Notes: generated from the letters alone by a model not told the origin. Numbered from the stretch's first letter, positions 1-11,950 are shown. The stretch: 64,000 bases of DNA from Mesorhizobium sp. 131-2-1 (GCF_016756535.1 NZ_AP023247.1:4650501-4714500); one strand, 5' to 3'. Numbers and translations are program-made.

Positions 1-1
1 A

Positions 2-49
2 AGGTTCCTGCTGCGCAAGGCCGAGGTGGAGAAGCGCAAGGCCGGGTAA
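2..49 (+). CDS. C-terminal end of an upstream gene (partial)
   Basis: The window opens inside an open frame that reads 15 codons (RFLLRKAEVEKRKAG) and stops at TAA. The residues are charged and helical. Too little is left to name the protein; it is listed because it is open to the window edge and is followed by non-coding sequence up to the next gene. Confidence 0.4.
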   Translation, partial: RFLLRKAEVEKRKAG

Positions 50-142
50 AGATTCGGCTCTGCGTTGATTTCCGCCACGCAAAAGCCGCCAATTCGGGCG
101 AAGGCTGCCGGGGCTATTGATCGCTAATCTGGGGGCTAAATC

Positions 143-1036
143 ATGCGATTGGTCTGGACGCTTCTCTTCGTGCTTGCGGGCAGCGCGGCACTCGCTGCCT
201 CACCGGAGGACGACTATATCGCCGCGCGTGACAAGGCGATTGCCGACATCGCCGCGCAGCAAAGCGCGAACGCTCCCGTCGAAACGCTCGATGCGGTCGG
301 CGCGAAGGCGCTGGCCGATCTCGAAAAGCGTCTTTCCGCCCTTCTCGGCCCGCTGGCGGTTGAGGGTTTTCCGGCAACCGGCACGATCAATCTCCAAAGC
401 CTGAGCGACTCCGACATCGGATTCGGCATGCTCGACGGGCTGAGATACGCTACGAGCGACGACGGCCCGAGCCTTGTCGCGACCACGCGCGGGCTTGCCG
501 AACGCTGGCTGCAGTCCAGGGCCGACGAGACCGACGAAAACCTCAAGCTGCCCGCCGGCATCGACGAGGCGCTGAAGCTCGACGCCTTCTACACCCAGGC
601 CATCGGCGCCGACGCAGCCTTCGTGAAGACGCTCGACTTTGCACTGAAGAAGCCTGGAGGCGCCGACATGGCGATCGCGCGGCTCGGCGGCTGGACTCAG
701 GACGTCGGGCCGATCTACGACCAGCAGGTCATCGTCACGCTGGTCAAGGGCGATCGCGTCCTGATCGCCGAGGCAGCCGCTGCGCCCGCCGTTCCGAAGA
801 TCGCGGCCTGCGATGCGCTTTGGACCGCGGCCGACGCCGCCGCCCAGAAATTCCAGGAGGCCTACCAGGCTTCGGAACTCAAGGACGAAAAATCCTACGA
901 TGCGGCCAATGTCGCCTGGGAAAAAGGCGACGCCGACTACCGCGCCTGCATGGGCGAGCGCCTGCCGGGCGACGCGGCGTTCCCGGCGCTGCTTGCCCAG
1001 GCGCAGCAGCTTGCAGACCAGATGGCGGGAAAGTAG
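143..1036 (+). CDS. secreted protein of unknown function
   Basis: A 297-residue protein beginning with a clear Sec signal peptide (MRLVWTLLFVLAGSAALAA, cleavage probably after ALA near residue 19). The mature part is acidic and helix-rich, with two cysteines near the C-terminus (one in IAACDALW, one in YRACMGE) that could form a disulphide. The first ATG after a GGGGG-rich ribosome binding site was taken as start. I do not recognise a family. It is probably periplasmic. It stands alone upstream of a signalling protein on the same strand, with about 120 bases between them. Confidence 0.75.
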   Translation: MRLVWTLLFVLAGSAALAASPEDDYIAARDKAIADIAAQQSANAPVETLDAVGAKALADLEKRLSALLGPLAVEGFPATGTINLQSLSDSDIGFGMLDGLRYATSDDGPSLVATTRGLAERWLQSRADETDENLKLPAGIDEALKLDAFYTQAIGADAAFVKTLDFALKKPGGADMAIARLGGWTQDVGPIYDQQVIVTLVKGDRVLIAEAAAAPAVPKIAACDALWTAADAAAQKFQEAYQASELKDEKSYDAANVAWEKGDADYRACMGERLPGDAAFPALLAQAQQLADQMAGK

Positions 1037-1157
1037 GCGCTGAGAGGCGCCTGCCCTGGCGCTTCCATCCCCGCGGCAATCGGCCCGATGCTGAAACTTC
1101 TGGCCAGCCTGGAAGTCTAAATTTAAGCACTTTCTACTAGGTTCGACCGACTGACTA

Positions 1158-3812
1158 TTGTCCAGGAAGGGCATTCGGGTCGAATTGGCCAAAACGGATT
1201 CCAGCGTCGGCCGCATCAGGCAGGCCGTTTTTTCCACCGCCAACGTGCCGGCGGCGATAGCCTTTGTCGTGCTTCTGATCTGCGCCATTTTTGCCGACCA
1301 GCAGAACAGAAAAGTCTCCGATCAACTGGTGCGCGCCGATGTCCTGGCCAAGGTCAACATTATCCGCGCCAAGCTCGAGGGCAACATAAACGGCAATCTC
1401 CAGCTCACGCAAGGCCTGGTGTCGGCCATCGTCACCGAGCCCTATTTGGGCCAGCAGAGATTTGCCTTGCTTGCCGGCAATCTGTTCGAGCAGAAGTCGC
1501 AGTTGCGCAACATCGCTGGCGCGCCGGACCTCGTCATCTCGCTGATGTACCCGATGAAAGGCAACGAGAAGGCGATCGGGCTCGACTACCGCAAGAACGA
1601 AGCGCAACGCGCGGCTGCGCTTCGGGCGCGCGACCGGCATGAACTGGTGTTCGCCGGCCCGGTCGACCTGGCGCAAGGCGGGCGCGGCTTCATAGGCCGC
1701 ATCCCGGTCTTCGTGCCGACGGCGGGCGGCGGCGACCGCTTCTGGGGCATCGTCTCGGCTGTGGTCGATGTCGACCGGCTCTACGCGGCGAGCGGCCTCA
1801 CCGATCCCGGCATCGACATCGATGTCGCGCTGACCGGCAAGGATGCACTGGGCGACGGCGGCGAACGCTTCTTCGGCGGCGGCAATGTCATCGCCGGCAA
1901 CCCGGTGACGGCCGAGGTGGCGCTGCCCTCGGGCTCGTGGCGGATTTCGGCCATTCCCAAGGGCGGTTGGCCAGCGGCGCCGAAGAATGAGCTGACCTTG
2001 CAGGCACTCATGGCGCTCGCCGGCGTGCTGGTGGTGCTGCCGATCCTGGTGGCCGGACGGCTGTTCGGCGAAAGGCAGAAGAACTATGCCGAGTTGAGAC
2101 GTCTGTCCGGGCGGCTGGAGCTGGCGCTGGAGGCTTCAGGCATCGGCGTGTGGGAGCATGATCTCGCCAGCAACGAACTGGTGTGGGACGAGCGCGTCAA
2201 CGAGATCTACGGCCTGCCCGCCGACGGCAAGCCGCGTGGCTACGATGACTGGGCAGGGACGATCCACCCCGACGATATCGAGCGTGCGCGGCAGGATTTC
2301 GACCAGGCCGCGGCGACAAAGGGCCTCTACTCCTCGCAGTACCGCCTCGTCCACCATGACGGCACGATCCGCCATGTCCGCACGCGCGCGACGTTCTTCC
2401 AGGACACCGGCGGCACGCCGAAGATGATCGGCGCCGAATGGGACGTGACCAGCGACGTGCTGCTCAACGAGAACCTCGTGCGTGAGCGGCAGCTGTCGGA
2501 ATCGAAGAACGCCGAGCTAGAGGCCGCCAGTGCCCGCATCGAGCATGTGGCGCTGCACGATTCGCTGACCGGCCTGCCCAATCGCCGCTATCTCGATGAG
2601 ATGCTGGCCGAAAGCGGTGAAGCCGGCCGGCGCACGGCGCTGCTGCATCTCGACCTCGACCGCTTCAAGCAGATCAATGACACGCTCGGCCACGCAGCGG
2701 GCGATGCCATGCTGATGCATGCCTCGAAGGTCATCAAGGCCAACGCAGAGCCTGCCGACTTTGTCGCGCGCATCGGCGGCGACGAGTTCGTGGTGGTGAG
2801 CCATGCGGATGGCAACGACAAGCTTGCAGAACTCGCCAGCCGCATCATCGAGGAGATGCGCCAGCCGGTGAACTACCAGGGCCACCAGTGCCGGTTCGGC
2901 GTCAGCATCGGCATTGCCGCCAATGATGGCGTCGACGCCAGGCAATTGCTCGTCAATGCCGATCTCGCGCTGTACCGGGCGAAGAGCCATGGCCGCAATC
3001 GCTACGAGTTCTTCAACGAGGAGCTGCAGAGCGAGATCGTCCGGACCAAGCAGATCGCCGATGAAATCCTGGGCGGGCTGGAGCGGAACGAATTCATCGC
3101 TTACTACCAGCCGCAGTTCGACGCCAGGACGCTCGAGATCGTCGGCGTCGAAGCGTTGTCTCGCTGGAAGCATCCGCGCCGCGGCATCCTCGCGCCTGCC
3201 GCCTATCTCAAGGTGGCCGAAGAGCTCAACGTCGTGGCGCTGATCGACCGCACCACCCTCAAGCAGGCGCTGGAGAATTTCGAGCGCTGGTCGCATCTCA
3301 ACATTCCGCGCGTTTCGGTCAACGTCTCGGCCAGGCGTCTTGAGGACCGGGACCTGATCAAGGGTTTGCGCAAGCTCGCCATCAAGCAAGGGACCGTGTC
3401 GTTCGAGCTGGTGGAGTCGATCTTCCTCGACGAGAACGACGACTTCGTTTCCTGGAATATCGAGCAGATCAAGGAACTCGGCATCGACATCGAGATCGAC
3501 GATTTCGGCACCGGCTACGCCTCGATCGTCAGCCTGCTCAAGCTGCAGCCGCGCCGGCTGAAGATCGACCGCCAGCTGATCACGCCGATCACCGGCTCAA
3601 CGGCGCAGCGGCGGCTGGTGTCGTCAATCATCGAGATCGGCAAGTCGCTCGGGATTGAAGTGGTGGCCGAAGGCGTCGAAACGATGGATCACGCGCGCAT
3701 CCTCAAGGAATTGGGTTGCGACATCCTGCAGGGCTACGCCTTCGGCACTCCGATGGACGCCAAGACCTTCAAGGCCTTCGCCCAGTCGCGCAAGTGGCTC
3801 CAGGCGGGGTAG
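1158..3812 (+). CDS. membrane-bound CHASE-PAS-GGDEF-EAL cyclic-di-GMP enzyme
   Basis: An 884-residue protein that should make and/or break cyclic-di-GMP. A membrane segment at about 29-47 and another at about 281-303 bracket a periplasmic region that looks like a CHASE sensor. A PAS domain follows (about 310-435), then GGDEF (intact GGDEF near residue 540) and EAL (EAL motif near 665, also the metal-site DDFGTGY motif and a conserved EGVE near the end). Both active sites look complete, so either activity is possible and the balance cannot be read from sequence. The start is a TTG at 1158; a later in-frame start is possible because the first residues are not conserved. Confidence 0.9.
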   Translation: MSRKGIRVELAKTDSSVGRIRQAVFSTANVPAAIAFVVLLICAIFADQQNRKVSDQLVRADVLAKVNIIRAKLEGNINGNLQLTQGLVSAIVTEPYLGQQRFALLAGNLFEQKSQLRNIAGAPDLVISLMYPMKGNEKAIGLDYRKNEAQRAAALRARDRHELVFAGPVDLAQGGRGFIGRIPVFVPTAGGGDRFWGIVSAVVDVDRLYAASGLTDPGIDIDVALTGKDALGDGGERFFGGGNVIAGNPVTAEVALPSGSWRISAIPKGGWPAAPKNELTLQALMALAGVLVVLPILVAGRLFGERQKNYAELRRLSGRLELALEASGIGVWEHDLASNELVWDERVNEIYGLPADGKPRGYDDWAGTIHPDDIERARQDFDQAAATKGLYSSQYRLVHHDGTIRHVRTRATFFQDTGGTPKMIGAEWDVTSDVLLNENLVRERQLSESKNAELEAASARIEHVALHDSLTGLPNRRYLDEMLAESGEAGRRTALLHLDLDRFKQINDTLGHAAGDAMLMHASKVIKANAEPADFVARIGGDEFVVVSHADGNDKLAELASRIIEEMRQPVNYQGHQCRFGVSIGIAANDGVDARQLLVNADLALYRAKSHGRNRYEFFNEELQSEIVRTKQIADEILGGLERNEFIAYYQPQFDARTLEIVGVEALSRWKHPRRGILAPAAYLKVAEELNVVALIDRTTLKQALENFERWSHLNIPRVSVNVSARRLEDRDLIKGLRKLAIKQGTVSFELVESIFLDENDDFVSWNIEQIKELGIDIEIDDFGTGYASIVSLLKLQPRRLKIDRQLITPITGSTAQRRLVSSIIEIGKSLGIEVVAEGVETMDHARILKELGCDILQGYAFGTPMDAKTFKAFAQSRKWLQAG

Positions 3813-3906
3813 CGGCTAGGCGCCCTACCCCCGCAGCCCACGGCGGCTATGCGCCGCATGTCGGTCATTACCGGCGTTGGCTGGAGTCGGACACGTACCG
3901 CACCTA

Positions 3907-4797
3907 TCAGCTGCCCCGATGACGCAGAACGTCCACCAGGACGGATAGCGCAGGTGACGTGTGACGCCGGCTTGGGTAATACAGGTGATAGCCCGGGAAG
4001 TACGGGCACCATTCCTCCAGCACCCGGATGAGCCGCCCCTCCGCAATGTGGGGCAGCACCTGATCCTCAGGCATATAGGCGACTCCCAGCCCGTCCAGCG
4101 CTGAACTCAGCCGCATGCCAAGATTGTTGAAGATCAGCTGACCGTCGCCCCGCACCTTTACCTCGCGGCCGTCCTTCTCGAGACCCCACGGAAACAGCCC
4201 GCCGTAAGTCGGCAGCCGCATGTTGATGCATTTGTGCGCGGTAAGGTCCTGCGGGGTTTGTGGGGCCGGGAAGCGCTTGAAATATTCCGGCGAACCAACC
4301 ACGGCCATGCGGATGTCGGGCCCTATGCGGACAGCCACCATGTCCTTCGCCACCTGCTCACCCATGCGGACGCCGGCGTCGTAACCTTCGGCGACAATAT
4401 CAGTCAGGCCGTAGTCGACGATGATCTCAACCTGGACGTCCGGATAGTCCGGCAGGAACCGTTTGAGTGCGGGCTGCAGAACGGCAATCGCCGGGTGCTC
4501 ACCGGCGGTGATGCGGACCCTTCCGGCCGGTTTTTCGCGTAGCTCGTTCAAAGTGGCCAGTTCGGCCTCGATCTCCTCGAACCTTGGGATCAACGTGCGC
4601 AAAAGGCGATCACCGGCTTCGGTTGGTGCCACACTGCGCGTGGTCCGAGTGAGAAGTCTAAGTCCGACCCGCTCCTCAAGATTGCGGACGGTCTGACTGA
4701 GCGCCGAGGGTGATACCCCCAGCTTGGCTGCCGCGCGCGTGAAGCTCCGTTCCCGGGCGACAGTCGCGAATGCGGCAAGATCGTTGAAGTTCTGCAT
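3907..4797 (-). CDS. LysR-family transcriptional regulator
   Basis: A 296-residue LysR-type regulator: an N-terminal winged helix-turn-helix (residues about 3-60, with AAAKLGVSPSALSQTVRNLE) and a periplasmic-binding-fold effector domain (about 90-290). The start at MQNFNDLAAF was chosen over an upstream ATG because LysR proteins begin a few residues before the helix-turn-helix. The gene is divergent from the aldo/keto reductase at 4905 with about 107 bases between, the usual arrangement for a LysR protein that controls its neighbour. Its effector is unknown. Confidence 0.9.
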   Translation of the reverse strand: MQNFNDLAAFATVARERSFTRAAAKLGVSPSALSQTVRNLEERVGLRLLTRTTRSVAPTEAGDRLLRTLIPRFEEIEAELATLNELREKPAGRVRITAGEHPAIAVLQPALKRFLPDYPDVQVEIIVDYGLTDIVAEGYDAGVRMGEQVAKDMVAVRIGPDIRMAVVGSPEYFKRFPAPQTPQDLTAHKCINMRLPTYGGLFPWGLEKDGREVKVRGDGQLIFNNLGMRLSSALDGLGVAYMPEDQVLPHIAEGRLIRVLEEWCPYFPGYHLYYPSRRHTSPALSVLVDVLRHRGS

Positions 4798-4904
4798 GGC
4801 GTATTTGTTAGTCCAGCCAACAGGATCATGCGGATTGTAGCAGGTTATCGCATGATGCCGCATCCCCTATCTTCTTCGCAGCATCAGCGGAAGGAAGAGC
4901 AAGC

Positions 4905-7094
<2,190 letters not shown>

Positions 7095-7108
7095 TTGGGA
7101 TCTGCACC

Positions 7109-7699
7109 GTGAACGATACGCAAAAGCCTACCAGCCGGGAGTTCCTCATGTCATCCCTATTGCTGCCGCTCGCGGCCGGAAGTGCGTTGGTCACGCAGGT
7201 CGAAGCCGCACCCCGCTTGGATGGCAAGGCGCTCGTGGCGTTCTTTTCGCGAAGCGGCAACACTCGTGTCATCGCCGGGCAACTCAGCCGAGCACTGCCG
7301 GCCGATCTCTTCGAGATCGAGTTGGCGATACCTTATCCGGCCGATTACTTCGAGACCGTCGAGCAGGCGAGGCAGGAGCGCGATCGCGGTGATCGGCCGC
7401 CGCTCAAGGCGCAGCTTGCGAGCACCGCATCCTATACGACGGTGTTTCTGGGGTTCCCCATCTGGGGTGAAACCGCACCGCCCGTAATCCGCTCCTTCCT
7501 GGCGGTCAGCGACCTCGCGGGCAAGACCATCATTCCGTTTATCACGCATGGCGGCTTCGGTCTCGGCAACAGCCAGGCCGTTCTGGCCAGCCACGCCCCT
7601 CAGGCGCGCCTGATGGAAGGGTTCTCGATGCAGGCGCCGCAAGAGCGCCAGACCATCGAGCGTGTCGCCGGGTGGCTGGAGACGCTAAAGGTCAAGTAG
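7109..7699 (+). CDS. flavodoxin-like protein with N-terminal signal-like segment
   Basis: About 196 residues. After an N-terminal hydrophobic stretch (LLLPLAAGSALV, preceded by SREFL, a weak Tat-like pattern) comes a flavodoxin fold with the FMN phosphate loop FFSRSGNTRVIAG and the GFPIWGETAP flavin-side loop. Such proteins act as single-electron carriers or quinone reductases. Two starts are possible: TTG at 7091, which overlaps the stop of the reductase before it, or GTG at 7109; the latter sits at a fair distance from GGGA. It ends the LysR/aldo-keto reductase group and may supply electrons to its exported partner. Confidence 0.8.
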   Translation: MNDTQKPTSREFLMSSLLLPLAAGSALVTQVEAAPRLDGKALVAFFSRSGNTRVIAGQLSRALPADLFEIELAIPYPADYFETVEQARQERDRGDRPPLKAQLASTASYTTVFLGFPIWGETAPPVIRSFLAVSDLAGKTIIPFITHGGFGLGNSQAVLASHAPQARLMEGFSMQAPQERQTIERVAGWLETLKVK

Positions 7700-8018
7700 T
7701 AAGCGAGCGTCAGAGTCTTTGATCAGCGCATCGTCGGTTCGTCCCGAGCCAAAGCCGCTATCCGTCGGAGCACTGCGAAGGTCCCCGAGTTGGGTCAGGC
7801 AGCGACGTCGGCGCGCAAGCAGCTCCCGTCTGCCCTTGCGCGGACAAGCTCGATATCGCTGACAAGCTTGGCACGCCGCTCTTGCGCCGTTCGCCAGCAA
7901 TGGCCGCGCGGAAAATGCGGACCGCAAAATCGCATGGCAGAAGAAAACCAGGTAGGTTGTCGGGAGCCGCGCCGGTCGTTCGTCCTCTGGATGCAAAGCG
8001 CGATACCGGAGCCCTTCA
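7700..8018. other. non-coding stretch, nothing recognised
   Basis: About 320 bases between the flavodoxin-like gene and the GST gene. No open frame here has family resemblance, and no hairpin followed by a T-run stands out. It may carry the promoter of the GST gene. Confidence 0.4.
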
Positions 8019-8669
8019 ATGACCCCCACAATCACAGCCTTCGAACAGTCGCCGGACCGCGGCAGCGGACAGGCACGCGACATGCGTGTTCGCTGGGCGC
8101 TCGAAGAAGTGGGCCAACCCTACGATGTTCGCCTTGTCTCGTTCAGCCAGATGAAGGAACCCGCGCATCGCGCGCTTCATCCCTTCGGGCAGATTCCGAC
8201 CTATGAGGAAGGCGATCTCGCCTTGTTCGAGTCGGGAGCGATCGTGTTCCATATCGCGGAGCGCCACGCGGGCCTGCTGCCAGACGATGCGAACGCCCGG
8301 GCGCGCGCCATCACCTGGATGTTTGCCGCGCTCAGCACGCTGGAGCCGCCGATTCTCGAGCTGCAAAACGCCGTAGTGCTCGAGCGCGGCGAGAGCTGGC
8401 ACTCGCAGCGCCTGCCCATGGTCGAGGATCGCATCCGTGACCGGCTCGGCGCGCTTTCCGATCGCCTTGCCGATGCCGACTGGCTCGATGGTGCGTTCAG
8501 CGCCGGTGACCTGATGATGGTGGGTGTGCTGCGCAGGTTGCACAGATCGGGTCTGCTGAACGAATATCCGAACCTCGCCGCCTATGTCGCCCGTGGCGAA
8601 GCGCGGCCGGCCTTCAAGCGTGCCTTCGACGCTCAATTGGCGGTTTTCACCGCCGCATCGGCCGGCTGA
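8019..8669 (+). CDS. glutathione S-transferase family protein
   Basis: A 216-residue protein with an N-terminal thioredoxin-like domain (about 5-85, including the cis-proline motif FGQIPTYEEGDLALFESGAI) and an all-helical C-terminal domain (about 92-205). The Glu-Ser pair (ESGAI) is the glutathione-binding signature. It likely conjugates or isomerises a small electrophile in the cytoplasm. It stands alone, upstream of and convergent with the ABC-F gene. Confidence 0.88.
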   Translation: MTPTITAFEQSPDRGSGQARDMRVRWALEEVGQPYDVRLVSFSQMKEPAHRALHPFGQIPTYEEGDLALFESGAIVFHIAERHAGLLPDDANARARAITWMFAALSTLEPPILELQNAVVLERGESWHSQRLPMVEDRIRDRLGALSDRLADADWLDGAFSAGDLMMVGVLRRLHRSGLLNEYPNLAAYVARGEARPAFKRAFDAQLAVFTAASAG

Positions 8670-8696
8670 GGGCCGCTTCGGGTCATAGCGGTCTCT

Positions 8697-10319
8697 CTAA
8701 CCCCGCAGGCCCGGCGCCTCCTGGCCCGTCCGCTCGACATATTCCGTATAGCCGCCGCCATAGGTGTGGACGCCGTCGGGCGTCAGTTCGAGCACGCGAT
8801 TGGAAAGCGCGGCCAGGAAATGGCGGTCGTGCGAGACGAAAAGCATCGTGCCTTCGTACTGTGAAAGCGCGTTGATCAGCATCTCCTTGGTCGCCATGTC
8901 CAGATGGTTGGTCGGCTCGTCGAGCACCAACAGGTTCGGCGGGTCGAACAGCATCAGCGCCATCACCAGCCGCGCCTTCTCGCCGCCAGACAGCACGCGG
9001 CATTTCTTCTCGATCTCGTCGCCGGAAAAGCCGAAGCAGCCGGCAAGCGCGCGTAGCGGCGCCTGGCCGGCCTGCGGGAAATTGTCTTCCAGCGTCTGGA
9101 ACACGGTGCGCTCGCCCTCCAGCAGCTCCATGGCGTGCTGAGCGAAATAGCCCATCTTGACGCTCGGACCGCGCGCCACCGTGCCCTGGTCGGGCTCGGA
9201 AGCGCCGGCGACCAGTTTCAGGAGCGTCGACTTGCCGGCGCCGTTGATGCCCATGACGCACCAGCGCTCGCGCCGGCGCACCTGGAAGTCGAGGCCTGAA
9301 TAGATGGCGCGGCTGCCGTAGGATTTGTGGATCCCCTTCAGCGTCGCCACGTCCTCGCCGCAGCGCGGCGCCGGCTGGAACTCGAAGTTCACGACCTGGC
9401 GGCGCTTCGGCGGCTCGACGCGGTCGATCTTGTCGAGCTTCTTCACCCGGCTCTGCACTTGTGCCGCGTGTGAAGCGCGCGCCTTGAAGCGCTCGATGAA
9501 GGCGATCTCCTTCGCCAGCATTGCCTGCTGGCGCTCGAACTGCGCCTGCAGCTGCTTGTCGGCCAGCGCCCGCTGCTCCTGGTAGAATTCGTAGTTGCCG
9601 GAGTAGGAGGTGAGCGAACCGGCGTCGATCTCGACGATCTTGGTGACGATGCGGTTCATGAACTCGCGGTCGTGCGAGGTCATCAGCAGCGCGCCGTCAT
9701 AATTCTTGAGGAATTGCTCCAGCCAGATCAGGCTTTCGAGGTCGAGATGGTTGCTCGGCTCGTCGAGCAGCATGACATCGGGCCGCATCAACAGGATGCG
9801 GGCGAGCGCGACGCGCATCTTCCAGCCGCCGGAGAGTTTGGCGACGTCGCCGTCCATCATCTCCTGCGAGAAGCCGAGGCCGTCCAGCACCTCGCGTGCC
9901 CGGCCGTCGAGCGCATAGCCGTCGAGCTCCTCGAAGCGGTGCTGCAATTCGCCGTAGCGCTCGATGATGGCGTCCATCTCGTCGGCGCGATCGGGGTCGC
10001 CCATGGCGTGCTCCAGCTCGCGCATCTCTGCGGCAACCGCGCTCACCGGTCCTGCACCCTCCATCACCTCGGCGACGGCGCTCATGCCTTCCATGTCGCC
10101 GACGTCCTGGCTGAAATAGCCGATGGTGACGCCGCGATCGACCTGGACCTGCCCTTCGTCCGGCTGCTCCTGCCCGGTGATCATGCGGAACAACGTCGTC
10201 TTGCCGGCGCCGTTCGGACCGACGAGGCCGACCTTCTCGCCCTTCTGCAAGGCGGCCGAGGCCTCGATGAAGACGATCTGTCGGCCGTTCTGCTTGCCGA
10301 TATTTTCAAGACGGATCAT
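8697..10319 (-). CDS. ABC-F family ATPase (ribosome-associated type)
   Basis: A 540-residue protein with two ABC ATPase domains and no membrane segments. Walker A motifs are GPNGAGKTT and GINGAGKST, signatures LSGGWKMRVALAR and LSGGEKARLVMAL, and Walker B regions LLDEPSNHLDLES and LVLDEPTNHLDMA. A charged linker (about 240-310) separates the domains. This is the ABC-F architecture of proteins that act on the ribosome, not in transport; subgroup uncertain. The start at MIRLENIG was chosen because the ATPase domain begins there, although the frame stays open further upstream. Confidence 0.93.
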   Translation of the reverse strand: MIRLENIGKQNGRQIVFIEASAALQKGEKVGLVGPNGAGKTTLFRMITGQEQPDEGQVQVDRGVTIGYFSQDVGDMEGMSAVAEVMEGAGPVSAVAAEMRELEHAMGDPDRADEMDAIIERYGELQHRFEELDGYALDGRAREVLDGLGFSQEMMDGDVAKLSGGWKMRVALARILLMRPDVMLLDEPSNHLDLESLIWLEQFLKNYDGALLMTSHDREFMNRIVTKIVEIDAGSLTSYSGNYEFYQEQRALADKQLQAQFERQQAMLAKEIAFIERFKARASHAAQVQSRVKKLDKIDRVEPPKRRQVVNFEFQPAPRCGEDVATLKGIHKSYGSRAIYSGLDFQVRRRERWCVMGINGAGKSTLLKLVAGASEPDQGTVARGPSVKMGYFAQHAMELLEGERTVFQTLEDNFPQAGQAPLRALAGCFGFSGDEIEKKCRVLSGGEKARLVMALMLFDPPNLLVLDEPTNHLDMATKEMLINALSQYEGTMLFVSHDRHFLAALSNRVLELTPDGVHTYGGGYTEYVERTGQEAPGLRG

Positions 10320-10541
10320 GGGGAGGTCCGGGTAACTGCGCTGATGTGGCGGGATTTGTCCCGAGCGCTTACCCGAATGAAGCTGCCGGGGGAAGAGGCA
10401 GAAGCGCCGCAGATGGTGGCGAGGCCCCGCGCAGGAAAACAAGAATCCGCGGATTGTCGAAATCCGCCCTCGCGGAACGACATTGGCGCGGCGGCCTGCC
10501 TGGCAGCCGACCGGCAACACCAACAGGACAGGAACAAGACG

Positions 10542-10856
10542 ATGGCCAAGATGCTCGTGATCTACAAAACCCCGGCCGATCCGGAGGCATTCGACCGGCA
10601 CTATTTCGAGGTTCACGTGCCGCTGGCCAAGAAGCTTCCCGGCCTGCGGCGCTACGACATCAGCAGGCGGCCCATCATCAAGCGCTCGGCGGGCGAGATG
10701 CCGTATCTGGTGGGGACGCTGTATTTCGACAGCCTCGCCGATATGCAGAGCGCATTTGCAACCGAAATCGGCATCGCCTGCGCCGCTGACCGGCGGATAC
10801 TCGCGCCAGGAGACGACGACCTGACGATGCTGCTGTTCGACGTCGATGAAGTGTAA
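10542..10856 (+). CDS. EthD-domain small protein
   Basis: A 104-residue ferredoxin-like-fold protein of the EthD/dimeric alpha-beta barrel type. It has an FDRHYFEVHVPLAKKLPGLRRYD stretch typical of the family (His-Val-Pro-Leu is the usual conserved patch) and a LYFDSLADMQSAFA helix. ACAGGA provides a ribosome binding site ahead of the ATG. Family members bind or break down small organic molecules, often as accessory proteins; its own role is unknown. It is divergent from the ABC-F gene with about 220 bases between. Confidence 0.8.
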   Translation: MAKMLVIYKTPADPEAFDRHYFEVHVPLAKKLPGLRRYDISRRPIIKRSAGEMPYLVGTLYFDSLADMQSAFATEIGIACAADRRILAPGDDDLTMLLFDVDEV

Positions 10857-10908
10857 GCCTTCGCCGGTCTCCGAGCGGAACGAAGGAGCAGCACCGAAGC
10901 GGAGGACG

Positions 10909-11652
10909 TTACTTCGCGTCGTGGAAGATGATCCCCACCGTATGCCGCCGGCCGGAGCGCAGGCGGCTGACGCCGTGGCGCAGGTTGACGCGATAGTGGC
11001 CCTTGGTGCCCTGCACCGGCCGATTGTGCACGGCGAAGATCACCGCGTCGCCTCGCCTCAGCGGCACCACCTCGGCGCGGCTCTGCATACGCGGGCGCTG
11101 CTCGGTGAGCACGAATTCGCCACCGGTGAAATCCTCGCCGGGTTCGGACAAGAGGATCGCCACCTGCAGCGGAAAGGCGAGCGCGCCGTAGAGGTCCTGA
11201 TGCAGGCAGTTGAAGTCGCCGGGGCCGTATTGCAGGAGCAACGGCGTTGGCTTCGTCTGCCCCTCGGCGTGGCAGCGCTTGAGGAAGGCGGCGTGGTCAG
11301 CGGGATAGCGCAGCGCCACACCCATCTTCTCGTTCCAGTCGTTGGCGACGCCGGCAAGCCGCGGATAGAGCGCGGTGCGCAGGCCTTCGATCAGATCGGG
11401 GAGCGAATAGCGGAAATAGCGGTACTCGCCCTTGCCGAAACCATGGCGCGCCATCACCACATGGCTGCGGAAATGTTCTTCGTGCGGATAGAGCGCGGCG
11501 ATTTCGGCGCATTCGTCGGGGGTGAGAAGGTTTTCCATGACGGCGCAGCCATGGGCGTTCAGCTCGGCGGTCAGAGCGCGCCAGTCTTGGTCGGCGACGC
11601 GTGCTTCGGCCGAGCGCGCCGCGCGTTTGGCGCTTATGGAATGGACGGTCAT
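10909..11652 (-). CDS. 2-oxoglutarate/Fe(II) oxygenase (PKHD-type)
   Basis: A 247-residue protein with a C-terminal double-stranded beta-helix. The metal motif can be read as HQDLYG (His-x-Asp) with the distal His in HYRVNLRHGVSRL, followed by an arginine-rich stretch (RLRSGRRHT) that supplies the 2-oxoglutarate-binding Arg. The start is the ATG at 11652; the frame continues upstream through a repeat-bearing intergenic region. The substrate may be a protein proline or a small molecule. The gene may be co-transcribed from upstream or have its own promoter. Confidence 0.83.
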   Translation of the reverse strand: MTVHSISAKRAARSAEARVADQDWRALTAELNAHGCAVMENLLTPDECAEIAALYPHEEHFRSHVVMARHGFGKGEYRYFRYSLPDLIEGLRTALYPRLAGVANDWNEKMGVALRYPADHAAFLKRCHAEGQTKPTPLLLQYGPGDFNCLHQDLYGALAFPLQVAILLSEPGEDFTGGEFVLTEQRPRMQSRAEVVPLRRGDAVIFAVHNRPVQGTKGHYRVNLRHGVSRLRSGRRHTVGIIFHDAK

Positions 11653-11748
11653 GGGCCTGGCCTCCTGTCGCTTGCCTGCCATGAAGATGGGGCGGACGGA
11701 GGGTGGGAGCCACCCGATTCGTGCGGAGGCGCGGCGGTGAAGCTGCCA

Positions 11749-11796
11749 ATCTCCCCCCCTTGCGGGGGAGATGGCCGGCAGGCCAGAGGGGGGGTG
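11749..11796 (+). repeat. GC-rich intergenic palindrome, copy 1
   Basis: The element starts AATCTCCCC, contains a hairpin built on CTCCCCC/GGGGGAG around TTGC, then a second short palindrome GCCGGC, and ends in a run of G. A second copy lies about 80 bases downstream in the opposite direction, and a third, partial copy is at 25656. It resembles the mobile short palindromic elements scattered between rhizobial genes. Confidence 0.7.
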
Positions 11797-11877
11797 CGAA
11801 GGAATGCCGGCTTTGCCCAATTCCCAATCGCAAGCCGGTTGAAGACGGTAGCTGCAGACTGACAGGCTGGCGGGACA

Positions 11878-11926
11878 GCACCCCCCTCTGCCCTGCCGGG
11901 CATCTCCCCCGCAAGGGGGGAGATCG
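11878..11926 (-). repeat. GC-rich intergenic palindrome, copy 2 (inverted)
   Basis: This is the reverse complement of the element at 11749, with a few differences. Together the two form a long inverted repeat around an 80-base unique core, which could fold into one large hairpin in the transcript between the AhpD-like and oxygenase genes. Confidence 0.7.
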
Positions 11927-11950
11927 GCTCTCCGCCGGCCTCGCAAACCT

